From Verrucomicrobia bacterium UBA7008 (GTDB lineage: Bacteria; Verrucomicrobiota; Kiritimatiellia; RFP12; UBA1067): a DNA stretch of 47,153 nucleotides. The position numbers were made by a program, and so were the translations under genes. A model generated the notes under the pieces. It ran no database searches. It worked only from the letters and a program-made list of their open reading frames with translations, and was not told the DNA's origin. How positions within the stretch are numbered: position 1 is the stretch's first letter; every line of letters begins with the position of its first letter. Positions 16,167 to 26,859 of the stretch are shown here, piece by piece. The DNA is taken from the NCBI GenBank assembly GCA_002449695.1, contig DJXI01000061.1, positions 1-47,153 of the forward strand. Reading direction: 5' to 3'.

Positions 16167-19100
16167 ATGAAAAAAACAACTGAACACACGTCGGCAGTGA
16201 CGCCCCGCGCCGCTGGTACTCGTCAATCATGGACATCCCGCGCCTTCGCGCTGCTCGGCATTCTCGGCCTCGCCGCGGCGGCGCATGCAGAGTATTATGG
16301 GTGGACTGGTGCAAGTGAAACAGACACCAATTACAGTACTCCGTCCAACTGGGGCGTGGAAACTGGCTATCCTGGAACGGGTGATGGTGCGATGTTCACG
16401 GAGGCGGCCGCAGAAAAGACCGTGATGTTCAATGGTACATATTCGCCGGACTGGGTCTGGGTTGCAACAAGGGACGTGTCGAAGCCCGTAACCTGGGCGG
16501 CGGACGACTCCGAGAACGGAATGACGGTTTCCGGCAATATCGGTGTGGCAGATGGCGATAATACAGACGGCGCTCAAGTTGGGGCGCTCAAGATATTGTC
16601 AGGCACCTATAAGGCTAATGGAATCTTCAAAGTGGGCTATGGAGCCGCGACGGCCGCCAAGGTCGAGATTCTGGGCGGATCGGTTACAGTCAACGGCTCT
16701 GAAGCAGAAACCTTTCTCGATAATGCTCTTCCGAACGGGACATTTGCTGCAAAAATCGGCAGCGGGCTTGGTTTTGCCGCCGATATCACCGTGCAAGATG
16801 CCGCTGTATCTTTCCCGAATGGCGATATCGGACTCGGCTTCTGGGGGGCTTGGCAGGATGCTTACGACAGCGAAACAGTCAACGCGAATCATCTGGCGGT
16901 TGGCCATTTGACGGTGGATGTCAACGCAAACGGCACGCTCTCTTGCGGCACGGAAGAATCGCCTCGCGGACTGTTCCTTGGTGGATATGGCGTTGAACCC
17001 ATCACGGTCAACATCAATCAGGGCGGTACGCTTTGTGTTGGACGAATCTATCGTCTTTATGCCAGTAACGGGAGTGTCAACATCAACGGCGGCACCATAA
17101 AAGTCCTCGGTTCTTACAACGGCGCATTCATCGCTAACGACGGCATAGCTTACACGGTTGACGGAAACGCCACGCTCAATACGAACGGCAAGGAAATCAC
17201 GATTGCGGCGGTCATCGGCGGAACAGGCACGCTCAACATCATCGGCGGCGGAAAGGTGACGTTCACGGTTGAGCCGACATGCATGGTTTCGTCTTCTGAC
17301 GACACGCCGTTTGTGCGCCCCAGCGACACTCCTGTTGTCGAAAATGCTTATTACTGGGTTGGAGGCGCTGTTGGAGAAAATTCGCGTCTCGCATTTAGCG
17401 CAACAGCCGGGAAGTGGAGTCTGTCGGACGGCGGAGAACCTATCGCAGACTTTGTCCCTGGTGAAGGCGATACGGCAGTGTTCACTTCCGCTGGGGTGAA
17501 TTTGTATGCAAACAATGTTGCAGCTAATATACGTGCGCTTGCTGACGTGAGTTTTTACAATCATGATACAAAAAATGATTACGTCATGTCAGGCGATTTG
17601 TATATAGAGGCAGGTGCTACATTGTCCATAAAGGCAATCAAGGGCCACAGTTTGACACAGACTGGTGCTGTGGTGGGTTCTGGCACGCTTCGAGTCTATG
17701 CAGAAGTGATGAGCTCCACCGCAAACATTAACGGTGATACATCAGCATTTGCAGGCGATGTTAAGTTTGTTGTTGGTGGCAACAACACCCTAGCCTCGTG
17801 CCGGATTGGCAATGTAGCTGCGGCAAACAATGCTCTTTCTTCTTGGAATGTTTTCTTGACTGAGAACAGCATTGTTCCGTATCGCGATTCGACCCGCACT
17901 GGATACACGGCATTCCCGCTCAGCGATACGACATACAGATTTGGCGCTCTGAATGCAGTTGTTTCTTATCCTGACAAGGCGCCGGCCAATAGTACGTTTG
18001 TCATTGGCGGGCGTGACAATGAGGATAGCTCGGTGTACGGCCAGTTCCAGAGCGGCGGCAATACGATTGTATGGAATGCCGATTCGGCGGTCAATCCTGA
18101 TGTGACGCTGACGCTCGGCGTTGTCAACTGCGCGGGCCTGACGGTCACCGGCGGCGGCATTGTCAAGTTCACCGGCACTGATGCTCTGCCAGCCGCATTT
18201 ATGCTTTCTGACAAGGGCGCGTATCTTGCAATGGCGGCGGATGCAGATTTGAATGTGGCGGTTGCGGCGGCTGTTACGAAAATTGGTGAAGGCGTGCCTG
18301 TGGGCTTCTATTCAAGCGAAGCGGACGAGACGTCTGTCAATCTCTTGCCCGCTACCGCGCTTGTCGGTCAGACGCTGTGCAAGAGGGGCTCCGGGACCGT
18401 ATTTCTGACAAAGCTCCCGGCAAGCGGAGTCAATGATATCGTTGTTCGCGAGGGCACGCTTGTTCTCCCGCACGGTGCAGTTGTCAGGAATGTGACCGTT
18501 GCAGAGAATGCTCTGCTTCTTGTTGAACTGACCGGAGCTGAAGATAACGAGGTTGTCTTCAAGTATGAGTCGATCAGTGGCGATGTGTCGTATCGCAGCC
18601 TTTCAAGCATCGGCAAGATCGAAAAAGATGACGAGGCCAAGACCTGGACTTATGTTGTCACGGGTTCGGCCCGGACCTTCAAATGGAATGGTGAAGAGGG
18701 GGCCGCGTGGACCGAGGCGAGCAACTGGCTGATTGTCGATGGCGAGTCAGAGACGACCGCAACTGATATCCCGTCTACGATTGATACGGTTCTGTTCGAC
18801 AAGAACGCAACGATTTCCGCTTCCGGCACGCTCGCGGGCGATGTTCAGATCGCCGAGGGGGTCACGCTTACGATCCCGGCCGGGCTGACATTCTCCAAAC
18901 TGACGGCAGCTTCCGGCGCGAAGATTGCGTTTTCCGCGGATCCGATCGGTACGGTCGGCGGCACGCTGACGCTCATCTCGGTGGGTCAGGGGGCTGGCGT
19001 ATCTGACGCGTTTGACCTGCCGCCAACTTACAGCGTCGGTGTTGACGCCGTCACCGGCGCGTTCACGGCCACGCGCATGTCCGGGACATACACATGGACG

Positions 19101-20768
19101 GGCGCGAAGGACAACAACTGGGCAACGGGCGGCAACTGGAAGGTCGGTAGCTCTGTTGTGTTCGAGATTCCCGCTGCCGAGGACACTGTCGTGTTCCCGA
19201 CTTCTGATGCCGAAGGGTTTGAGGCTTGGGAAGTTACGCTTCCTTGGGATGTGTATGCTGAAACGGTCACGCTGAACGCGAATGTCATCCTAAGCGGTGA
19301 ACGGACGCTTAAGGCGCACACGATCAACGGCTCGGCCGAACTGAAGCTCAACAATGCGCATATCGGGTGCAACGGCCAGGCCATGATTGTCAACTGCCCG
19401 CTGAACATCCTGCCGAAGACAACCGATTATATCTATCTCATGGGCTACAATGCGACGCTCAACGGCGCACTGTACGGCAGCGGCAAACTTGTTTCTGATG
19501 CGAACAAAGTGCAGAATACCGGTGTGACCTTCAATGGTGACGTCAACCAATTCTACGGCGAGTTCGAGACGACGAATTACAACAATCGCGATCATACGGA
19601 TATGGCAGCTTCCCTGTACGGTTCCGAACATGCAGTTTGGCGCACATCACCAAGTGCAGGCGGCGCAAACGGCCCGGCGCAGGAATACATTATACATTCT
19701 GAATCAACATTGTACAAGTTCGGTGCATACGTCGGCGGCTTCTGGGTTGGCAAACTTAATCCGCAGATAGAAATTGGCGCGCGTGCCGATGTTGACAGTT
19801 CGTTCAGCCTTTATTCCTATGGTGTGCGTTCTAAGTACAAAATCACTAAAGTCGGCAGCGGATCAATGACCATCACCAATGAAAAGGGCGACCCGCAGAT
19901 CGGAACGCTGTATCCGAATGACGGCGCGTCCATCATCTACACGACGCCCGAAACGATCACTTTTGGCGGCGGCGCGCTGAAGACGCCGATCTACGAAACC
20001 ATCACCGGCAAGGCGATCAAGTACATCTATGTCAATGCAACTGACGCGACGGACGAGAGGGTGCTGGACGAAGATGCCGGTACTTCATTCACGGAAGAAG
20101 ATGTCGTCTATAACTACAAGGAATCGAAGGAGGTTGATGTCAGAGGACCGTACTATCCCGACGTTTCCGCAGTCATCAAGGATTCCACCGGTCCGATCTG
20201 GTTCGATACCGATGATGCCGACTATACATGGGCGGCGACGCTTGACTACAGCAACAAGGGCGGCTTGACCAAGTCTGGATCGGGCACGCTGACGCTGGCT
20301 ACGGAACCAAACTACACAGGCGTGACATGGGTTCAGGCCGGTACGCTTGTCGTTCCCGAGGGTACATCGATCACTCTTGATCCGCGTTCGCTCGGCACCG
20401 TCAGCGGCGGAACCGTTACCAGCTACGCCTATCGCCCGGACACCGTGCTCGACGGAACCGAAGCGGGCGATGATGACCTGACCGGAAACATCGACGTCTC
20501 CGGCATCCAGAAGATCGATATCTCCGATCCGTCCTACGTGACTGCGCTGGTAAACCAGAGACGCGTGGTCCTCTGCGGAACGACCGGCAGCATAACGGGG
20601 CTGGACTTCCGGCACTTTGTCCAGGGCGAAACGCTGCTTGTGCCCGAGCGGCCCGAGGAGGTGTCTGAGAAGAATTGGGACTGGTCGGTCAGGATCATGC
20701 AGGTGGACGGCAAGCGTTGTCTCTGCGTTGCACCGCGCGTTGTCCCGTATACGATTCGCATTCGTTAA
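16167..20768 (+). CDS. Giant secreted beta-repeat protein (autotransporter-associated repeat type)
   Basis: 1533 residues. A signal peptide with a long n-region ends about AHA|EYYG (residue 42). The body is Gly/Thr/Asn/Val-rich beta-helix-like sequence. It has modules that start W-x-G and continue W-x4-NW then D-x-V-x-F (near residues 394, 836 and 973). GGLTKSGSGTLTLATEPNYTG (from about 1364) matches autotransporter-associated beta-strand repeats. No beta-barrel translocator or obvious C-terminal anchor is seen; it ends PYTIRIR. Likely an exported surface or extracellular adhesin or polysaccharide-binding protein, possibly a type II secretion substrate (inference). It shares a distinctive module with the next gene. 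Confidence 0.8.
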   Translation: MKKTTEHTSAVTPRAAGTRQSWTSRAFALLGILGLAAAAHAEYYGWTGASETDTNYSTPSNWGVETGYPGTGDGAMFTEAAAEKTVMFNGTYSPDWVWVATRDVSKPVTWAADDSENGMTVSGNIGVADGDNTDGAQVGALKILSGTYKANGIFKVGYGAATAAKVEILGGSVTVNGSEAETFLDNALPNGTFAAKIGSGLGFAADITVQDAAVSFPNGDIGLGFWGAWQDAYDSETVNANHLAVGHLTVDVNANGTLSCGTEESPRGLFLGGYGVEPITVNINQGGTLCVGRIYRLYASNGSVNINGGTIKVLGSYNGAFIANDGIAYTVDGNATLNTNGKEITIAAVIGGTGTLNIIGGGKVTFTVEPTCMVSSSDDTPFVRPSDTPVVENAYYWVGGAVGENSRLAFSATAGKWSLSDGGEPIADFVPGEGDTAVFTSAGVNLYANNVAANIRALADVSFYNHDTKNDYVMSGDLYIEAGATLSIKAIKGHSLTQTGAVVGSGTLRVYAEVMSSTANINGDTSAFAGDVKFVVGGNNTLASCRIGNVAAANNALSSWNVFLTENSIVPYRDSTRTGYTAFPLSDTTYRFGALNAVVSYPDKAPANSTFVIGGRDNEDSSVYGQFQSGGNTIVWNADSAVNPDVTLTLGVVNCAGLTVTGGGIVKFTGTDALPAAFMLSDKGAYLAMAADADLNVAVAAAVTKIGEGVPVGFYSSEADETSVNLLPATALVGQTLCKRGSGTVFLTKLPASGVNDIVVREGTLVLPHGAVVRNVTVAENALLLVELTGAEDNEVVFKYESISGDVSYRSLSSIGKIEKDDEAKTWTYVVTGSARTFKWNGEEGAAWTEASNWLIVDGESETTATDIPSTIDTVLFDKNATISASGTLAGDVQIAEGVTLTIPAGLTFSKLTAASGAKIAFSADPIGTVGGTLTLISVGQGAGVSDAFDLPPTYSVGVDAVTGAFTATRMSGTYTWTGAKDNNWATGGNWKVGSSVVFEIPAAEDTVVFPTSDAEGFEAWEVTLPWDVYAETVTLNANVILSGERTLKAHTINGSAELKLNNAHIGCNGQAMIVNCPLNILPKTTDYIYLMGYNATLNGALYGSGKLVSDANKVQNTGVTFNGDVNQFYGEFETTNYNNRDHTDMAASLYGSEHAVWRTSPSAGGANGPAQEYIIHSESTLYKFGAYVGGFWVGKLNPQIEIGARADVDSSFSLYSYGVRSKYKITKVGSGSMTITNEKGDPQIGTLYPNDGASIIYTTPETITFGGGALKTPIYETITGKAIKYIYVNATDATDERVLDEDAGTSFTEEDVVYNYKESKEVDVRGPYYPDVSAVIKDSTGPIWFDTDDADYTWAATLDYSNKGGLTKSGSGTLTLATEPNYTGVTWVQAGTLVVPEGTSITLDPRSLGTVSGGTVTSYAYRPDTVLDGTEAGDDDLTGNIDVSGIQKIDISDPSYVTALVNQRRVVLCGTTGSITGLDFRHFVQGETLLVPERPEEVSEKNWDWSVRIMQVDGKRCLCVAPRVVPYTIRIR

Positions 20769-20793
20769 GCGAATCAAACCCGCAAAGGGGCTG

Positions 20794-20825
20794 GGGCGCG
20801 CCGCACGGCGCGCCCTTTGCTTTTG
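20794..20825 (+). terminator. Terminator after the first giant gene
   Basis: Perfect 9-bp stem GGGCGCGCC/GGCGCGCCC with loop GCAC, followed by TTTGCTTTT. Confidence 0.85.
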
Positions 20826-20853
20826 ACGCGCGCGGTGCGAGGGTGCGATGTGT

Positions 20854-20976
20854 GGGGACAGACCCCGGCGAAATAACGATAATGGATCATAAATGGCAAT
20901 GATCGCGACAAAAATTGAATGTTGATTGGGGTCTCTCCCCAATTCGGCGATTGAAAATATGCGGGGGACAGGCCCC
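20854..20976. repeat. Three REP-like palindromes, GGGG-N5-CCCC
   Basis: GGGGACAGACCCC (20854), GGGGTCTCTCCCC (20928) and GGGGACAGGCCCC (20964). They share architecture with the palindromes around the transposase and with three more at 45478-45534. Confidence 0.7.
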
Positions 20977-21021
20977 AAAAGTTTTGACTCCGAAAGTTTA
21001 GTGAAAATTTTGGTTCGGCAC

Positions 21022-21051
21022 TTGACGCCCGCGCGGCGTTTATGCTAAAAT
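21022..21051 (+). promoter_or_regulatory. Promoter of the second giant secreted protein
   Basis: TTGACG (21022-21027), 18-bp spacer, TAAAAT (21046-21051) with TG extension (TGCTAAAAT). Confidence 0.65.
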
Positions 21052-21080
21052 TGCTTCAAAATCACGATGAAGGGAATCTT

Positions 21081-24000
21081 ATGAAATCAATCCGACTCAA
21101 AGCATCGGTCGCGATGCTGGCTGTTGCCACGCTCGCGTTTTCCACCCAGGCCGGCGACGACCTCACATGGTCTGGTGACAGCGGGAATTATTCAGCTCCC
21201 GCCAACTGGACCTCTGGCGGAGATTTGACGGGATACACGTCGATCTTCGATTGGAAGACGGATGCGCCTGGCAAGAACATCCGTTTTGGCGGCGCGGCCG
21301 CCGGCAAGATGGTGACAATGGACATCTTGGACAACCGCGTCTGGAACTGCTGGTTCTACAACGGCGCGACGCCCGTGACATTCGCCGCCGCCGATACAAC
21401 CACAGGTTTCGAGGCCTATTGGGGCTTCCATATCTGCGCTGCGGCTAACGACGTCGCCGCGCTGACGGTCATCAACGGCTTGTACACGACACCTTCGGTC
21501 GAGAATACAGACAACGCATCTTCGTGGGGAACGGGCGATGACGCGAAGTTCACGCTCAACCTCGCCGGCGGCAAGATCGACCTCTGGGGCCATAAGGGCA
21601 CAGACGGCCTCTATCTCACGCACGGCAAAGGCGTTGCGAGCACGATCAACATCACCGGCGGCACGCTCGCCGTCGCGAACGATATCGCAATCGGCAACGC
21701 GGATACGGACGATACAAGCTCCACGACCATCAGCATCTCGAACGGCGGCTCCCTCTCGTGCGGCACGGCGACCGTTTCCAAGTGGCTCAAGTTCCCCGCC
21801 GCCGGCACCGGCAAGACGACCATCAACCTCAATGCGGGCGGCACGCTCGCGCTCTGGCACTTCCGCCATGAAGCGGCCGGTCAGAGCACACTTAATTTCA
21901 ACGGCGGCACGCTCAAGGTCCTCGGCGACATCGGCTACGGGATCATCAGCTACAACGAGGCGACAGACGCGTCAACGATGGTCGTCACCCTGCAAGAAAA
22001 CGGCGGCATCATCGATACCGATTTCAATACGTCGCTCAACAACCCGGTCTCCGGCTCGGGTTCGCTCACCAAGAAGGGCACGGGCAGGCTGACCTTCAAC
22101 GTCATGCCGGTCTTCACGGGCACGCTCACGGTCGCCGAGGGCGCGGGTTCGGTCATCCTCCCGGCCGGCGCGACGATCACAGCGGGCACGAATACCCGGA
22201 CGCGCGCTGTCACGGATGGCGTCGAATATTATTACGGTCTGCCGGAGGCTGCGCTGACAGAGGCGGATGTCGACAGCGGTTCGCTTGTTCTGACAGCCAA
22301 TTCGATGCTGACGATCGGCAGCGACACGACGCTTGATGCGCTTTCCGTGAGCGGGCCCTACACGCTGACGATCGCCGGCGACAGCACGCTGACCGTCGGC
22401 CGCCTCACGATCGCCGCCGGCACAACCGTGCAGCTCGCCTCCGGCGCCACCCTCGCAACCGGCGCGCTTCGCGCGACCACCGTCACGGGCGCGGGCGTCA
22501 TCGGCTACACGGGCGTTGAACCGGACGCGCTGACGAGCTGGGCCGATTCCGCGAACTGGACGGGCACGGTGTGGGTGCGCGGCCTCACGCAGAATGCTTG
22601 GAATCCCTCCGCGCTCGGCAATGCGCTTTCCACGCTTCGCATTTCGGGCTTCACCGGCTATTTTGCTCAGGCGTATATCGTTGTTCCGTTTGCCGTGGAG
22701 CTAGAGAACGATACGTACGACTTTGCCGCGAACATCAACAACGGCTACTCCTATAATCCGAACGGAAAGGCGTATTTTGCGACGCCGACGCTGAAAGGCT
22801 CGGGTACCTATACGGCAAACGGAACTGGCGGCTCGCTCTTTATCGTCACAACCGACTGGAGCGAATTCACGGGCGTTTTCAATCTGACGGGCAAGACGGT
22901 GTGGCTTGGTTTTGATGCACCCGGCACGTCGCCGGGCTGGGCGGCCGATGGCGATGAAGACAGCGCGAACGGCACTGTCGCCGGCGGCATCCGCATCGCT
23001 GCCGGCAAGTCGCTCAACTGGAACACGGCCTGGACGCTGACCAAGTTCTTTGGCGACGGCACCATCAAGATGGCCGCGCCGTGGGATGCGACGACGGCGT
23101 TCGCAGGCTATGTCGGCGATTCGACCCTTTGGACGGGCACGGTCGAACTGGCGGCGCATGAAGCGACTGCGAGTGTTTCTGTCTGGCCTGCGCGCATGGG
23201 CAACGCCAATTCCACGGTTGTATTCAAGGGCCTGACGAGCAATGGCGGCTCGCACTGGCTGGGTGACACGACCGTGATCGCCGCCACATGGCAGCTTGAC
23301 GGCGATTGCACGATTGACAATGGTTCTCAAGGAAGTGTCTACACAATCGACAGGTTGACGGGAACCGGCAATCTTGCGTTTGAACATACGGCCAGTTCGA
23401 TTACAATCAATATCAATAAACTTGACGGCTACACGGGTGAGCTTTCCGCGCTGTCGTACGACCGTGTGAATGTGGGGGCGGTTGTTCTGTCGGAGCCACC
23501 CGCGGTCGATACCAAACTCTTTACTGTCACGACGACGGATTATCATCGCAATGTCTTCTGCGCCCAGCCGACGGTTCTCGTCGGTGATGACGAATATATC
23601 TGCACGGCGGAACTCCGCACCGACGGCTATTACATCACGGCTGCCGGACGTACGCTCTACTGGGTCGGCGGCGAACGCGGCGCATGGAACGAGGATGCCA
23701 ACTGGGCGCTTTCAAACGGCGCCGAGACAACGGCACCGGTCGCATCCTGTATCGACCACGTGGTCTTCACGAATGATGTTGAGCTGACGGTCTCCACCCA
23801 CGCCTATGCGAATACCGTGACACTGGATGCCGATGTGACGCTCAAGAGCGCGTCCAATTCGGCCTATTTGCGGCCTTATGTCATTGACGGCAACGGCACG
23901 CTCCGCCTTGCGGGTGCGTGGATCGGCTCGACGGGCCGCGTCCTTGATGTCTATAGCCCTGTCGAAGTCGTGACGGATACGGAAAACTGGCTCGCCTGCA

Positions 24001-26702
24001 ATTCGGGCTATCGTGTCAACATCCGCGGCAATCTTTCCGGCAGCGGCACGCTGAAAGCGCATCATTCTGGTTCTCAGAATACCGGCGCGGCGTTCTATGG
24101 CGACAACTCCGCGTTCGCGGGCACGTTTGAATCGACGAACTACAACAATCGTGACGCGACCTATCTCGCCTCTGCGAAGTCGTCCAGCGCCGGCGCGGTC
24201 TGGAAAGTAGACGCATCCAACAGCAAGTCGACGGAAAATGTATTCCCCTCCACCGACAATGCGTACAAGTATTTTGGTGCGTATCAGGGTACGATGTGGA
24301 TGAACAGCGGAACGAAGGTCGAGATTGGTGCGCGCGATGATATCGAAAGTACGCTCTATCCGCGTGCCCATACATCTTACAACGGCTACACGATCCGCAA
24401 GGTTGGCGGCAATCTCCTGACGCTCAACTATACGTTGGCAAGCAACTCCAAGACAAAAATCGCCTCTTTGGAGATTGCCGGCGGTTCTGTTGCGCTCGCG
24501 GCGGATTATTTCACTGACACCGCCTCGCTTCTTGCGATTTCGTTCACAGGAACCGGTGGTGAGATGTCTGCGACGGGCGTGACGGCGCTCAACGCGGGAC
24601 TCTTTGTCAATTCGACCGCACCGATCGTCTTTAACGACGGCGATGTGAATTGCGAATGGTCGGGGCAGGTCGCCGCGTCCAATGTCGGCGGTCTGACGAA
24701 GAAGGGCGCGGGCACGCTGACGCTGACGGCGGTTCCGCTCTACAAGGGCCCGACGGTTGTCACGGCGGGCAAACTCGTTGTTCCGTTCGGCACGAAGTTC
24801 GAGTCGCTGACGCTGGAGGGCGACGCAAAAGTCGAGGTCGACATGTCGACGGCGGTTGACAACGCCCTGGCTTTCAGCTCGGGCAAGTTCACGGGCGACG
24901 CGGCGAATGTGACGCTGCAGGACAACGCGCCGGAAGGCTACAGCGGTGTCCAGAGTCTGGGCTCCGACGAGACGATCATCTACGGCAACGGCTCGCGCAC
25001 CTTCACCTGGGTTGGCCCGACACCGTCGACGGATGAAGGCGGTACAGATGATTATCTGTGGACGACGCCGTCGAACTGGTCGGTCAGCGACGAGTCGACA
25101 ACCGATTACCCGACCGCGCTGGACGATGTCGTGTTCAACACCGGGAAGCCGGGCTTCAATATCGTCGCAGACATGACGGTCAAGTCCGTCACGGTCAACG
25201 GTTCCGATTCCTTCACCTTCGAAGCCTATCACACCCTGACGGTGCTGGGTGACTTCAAGTTGACGAATGGCGGCACACTCTATGTTAGCGGTGCCGGTGC
25301 GCTTGAGGTGAACGGGAGTCTTTCCGGCGTCAACATGGTCGAAATGAGCGCCCAGTCGGCGACATACGCGATTATCAGCGCGCATCCGTATTACACCGAA
25401 AAGCTTTCGGCGACGGAGGACCTGGAAGTGACATGGCTGGCGGGCGCGGGTACGATCGCCTCCTCTGCCGACCAGACGGTGACAATCGCCGATGAAGATG
25501 CGACGAGCACGTTCTTCGGAACGCTGTCCGGCGCGATGGGCCTGAAGAAGGCGGGCGCCGGCACACTCGAACTGCAGGGGCCGAACACCTTTACGGGCGA
25601 CGTGGCGATTGATGCCGGCACGCTGAAACTCGGCAGCATTTTTGATTCGCTCAAGAGCAGCTGCCGTTATCAGTTCGCGGCCGACGACACCCGTAATTTC
25701 TCCTTTGTCAACGGAAGTACGACACAGATCGCAACGTTGAAGGGCGCCTTCGGTGAAGCGTTGAACAAGGACAGCGGAACGTATGCGGAATATGTGGAAA
25801 GCGACAGCGATTACTTTAACGGCAAGCCGTTCATCAAGTTCCAGTCGGGTCAGTATTCGCCGACCAGCAAGCATTATTCGAGCTCGTCTGTTTTCGTGTA
25901 TCAGAAGAACACGGCGGCTTCCGGCAACGAATGTCTGGGCTATTATAAGTCGGATAGCAATATCGACTATTTCTACATTAACGGTGCGTCGTGGTATCTG
26001 AACAACAACGGAACGCAAAATGCCTGGGCCCTCTTCTCGGACGGCGCACATTCGACGGCGTTCACGGTCGGGAAGAAGTCTGTCGTGGCGATTGACAAGT
26101 GGATGGTGTCCAGCGCCAATCGCGAGGACCACATCGGCACCTCGTTCAACGGGGCAGTTGCGGAGGCGTGGGGCTTCACCAAGATCCTTTCGCTGGAAGA
26201 ACGCGCGGCGGCCGAAGCCTACCTGATGCAGAAGTGGGGCTGCGATGACGCCGAGGATCATCAGATTCTGCCGAAGACCGCCAACGTGACGATGAAGGCG
26301 GGGACAACGCTCGATCTGGGCGGCATGACGCAGACGGTCAAGTCGTTCGCCGGCGCGGGCACGGTCCGGAACGGCGCGCTGAAGACCGCGACGGGCGTCG
26401 TGACCGCGACGGGCGCGCTCACCGTCCCGGCGGTCGCGGGCCAGACCTACGTGATGGCCGCGGGCAACCTCACGCTCACGGGCGACGAGACGGCGAAGGG
26501 TGTCTTCATCCAGGTCCCGGACGGTGCGAAGGCGGTCGGCCGCCTGATCGTGCCGCACGGCTGGACGGTCGGTGCCGACGCCGCCTGCGATGTCGTGGTG
26601 ACGGACCTCCCGAAGAACTGGAACGTGCGTCCGCAGCGCGAGGGCGACGATACCGATCAGTGGTTCATCGGTCCGAACGCGTTCGTGCTCCATCTGCGCT
26701 AA
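21081..26702 (+). CDS. Giant secreted beta-repeat protein with LamG-like domain
   Basis: 1873 residues from the ATG at 21081 (ribosome-binding site AAGGGA); an earlier in-frame ATG at 21042 overlaps the -10. Signal peptide MKSIRLKASVAMLAVATLAF, cleaved near TQAG. Modules starting W-x-G with NW occur near residues 27, 860 and 1308. Autotransporter-associated repeats (GGLTKKGAGTLTL near 1202, GLKKAGAGTLELQGPNTFTG near 1487) follow. Residues about 1520-1725 look like a concanavalin/LamG-type domain, ending in SLEERAAAEAYLMQKWG, a sequence common after such domains. It is a paralogue of the preceding protein and ends FVLHLR without an anchor. Probable extracellular adhesin or glycan-binding protein. 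Confidence 0.8.
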   Translation: MKSIRLKASVAMLAVATLAFSTQAGDDLTWSGDSGNYSAPANWTSGGDLTGYTSIFDWKTDAPGKNIRFGGAAAGKMVTMDILDNRVWNCWFYNGATPVTFAAADTTTGFEAYWGFHICAAANDVAALTVINGLYTTPSVENTDNASSWGTGDDAKFTLNLAGGKIDLWGHKGTDGLYLTHGKGVASTINITGGTLAVANDIAIGNADTDDTSSTTISISNGGSLSCGTATVSKWLKFPAAGTGKTTINLNAGGTLALWHFRHEAAGQSTLNFNGGTLKVLGDIGYGIISYNEATDASTMVVTLQENGGIIDTDFNTSLNNPVSGSGSLTKKGTGRLTFNVMPVFTGTLTVAEGAGSVILPAGATITAGTNTRTRAVTDGVEYYYGLPEAALTEADVDSGSLVLTANSMLTIGSDTTLDALSVSGPYTLTIAGDSTLTVGRLTIAAGTTVQLASGATLATGALRATTVTGAGVIGYTGVEPDALTSWADSANWTGTVWVRGLTQNAWNPSALGNALSTLRISGFTGYFAQAYIVVPFAVELENDTYDFAANINNGYSYNPNGKAYFATPTLKGSGTYTANGTGGSLFIVTTDWSEFTGVFNLTGKTVWLGFDAPGTSPGWAADGDEDSANGTVAGGIRIAAGKSLNWNTAWTLTKFFGDGTIKMAAPWDATTAFAGYVGDSTLWTGTVELAAHEATASVSVWPARMGNANSTVVFKGLTSNGGSHWLGDTTVIAATWQLDGDCTIDNGSQGSVYTIDRLTGTGNLAFEHTASSITININKLDGYTGELSALSYDRVNVGAVVLSEPPAVDTKLFTVTTTDYHRNVFCAQPTVLVGDDEYICTAELRTDGYYITAAGRTLYWVGGERGAWNEDANWALSNGAETTAPVASCIDHVVFTNDVELTVSTHAYANTVTLDADVTLKSASNSAYLRPYVIDGNGTLRLAGAWIGSTGRVLDVYSPVEVVTDTENWLACNSGYRVNIRGNLSGSGTLKAHHSGSQNTGAAFYGDNSAFAGTFESTNYNNRDATYLASAKSSSAGAVWKVDASNSKSTENVFPSTDNAYKYFGAYQGTMWMNSGTKVEIGARDDIESTLYPRAHTSYNGYTIRKVGGNLLTLNYTLASNSKTKIASLEIAGGSVALAADYFTDTASLLAISFTGTGGEMSATGVTALNAGLFVNSTAPIVFNDGDVNCEWSGQVAASNVGGLTKKGAGTLTLTAVPLYKGPTVVTAGKLVVPFGTKFESLTLEGDAKVEVDMSTAVDNALAFSSGKFTGDAANVTLQDNAPEGYSGVQSLGSDETIIYGNGSRTFTWVGPTPSTDEGGTDDYLWTTPSNWSVSDESTTDYPTALDDVVFNTGKPGFNIVADMTVKSVTVNGSDSFTFEAYHTLTVLGDFKLTNGGTLYVSGAGALEVNGSLSGVNMVEMSAQSATYAIISAHPYYTEKLSATEDLEVTWLAGAGTIASSADQTVTIADEDATSTFFGTLSGAMGLKKAGAGTLELQGPNTFTGDVAIDAGTLKLGSIFDSLKSSCRYQFAADDTRNFSFVNGSTTQIATLKGAFGEALNKDSGTYAEYVESDSDYFNGKPFIKFQSGQYSPTSKHYSSSSVFVYQKNTAASGNECLGYYKSDSNIDYFYINGASWYLNNNGTQNAWALFSDGAHSTAFTVGKKSVVAIDKWMVSSANREDHIGTSFNGAVAEAWGFTKILSLEERAAAEAYLMQKWGCDDAEDHQILPKTANVTMKAGTTLDLGGMTQTVKSFAGAGTVRNGALKTATGVVTATGALTVPAVAGQTYVMAAGNLTLTGDETAKGVFIQVPDGAKAVGRLIVPHGWTVGADAACDVVVTDLPKNWNVRPQREGDDTDQWFIGPNAFVLHLR

Positions 26703-26859
26703 ACGCGTTGGCGGCGGGGCGCACGCCCGGCCGCCCGGCGGAGGCGAGGGGCTGCGGGTTTGCCGCGGCCCTTCGTCGTCCGAACGCGCGCGCCGCCCGG
26801 CGGTGAACGGACGCCCGCGCGGCGGCGTTAGAAAGAAGGAATGACGATAAAACGGAAAC
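26703..26859. other. Spacer with terminator-like hairpin
   Basis: 157 bp, very GC-rich. An imperfect hairpin GGGCTGCGG-GTTTG-CCGCGGCCC (about 26751-26772) may end the giant gene. No clear promoter for the secretion genes was seen. Confidence 0.4.

Larger units (their letters stand above)
20769..21080. other. Spacer between the two giant genes: terminator, REP-like elements, promoter
   Basis: 312 bp without a gene. It contains a strong hairpin (20794-20815), three GGGG-N5-CCCC REP-like palindromes (20854-20866, 20928-20940, 20964-20976) and the promoter of the second giant gene (21022-21051). Confidence 0.7.
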
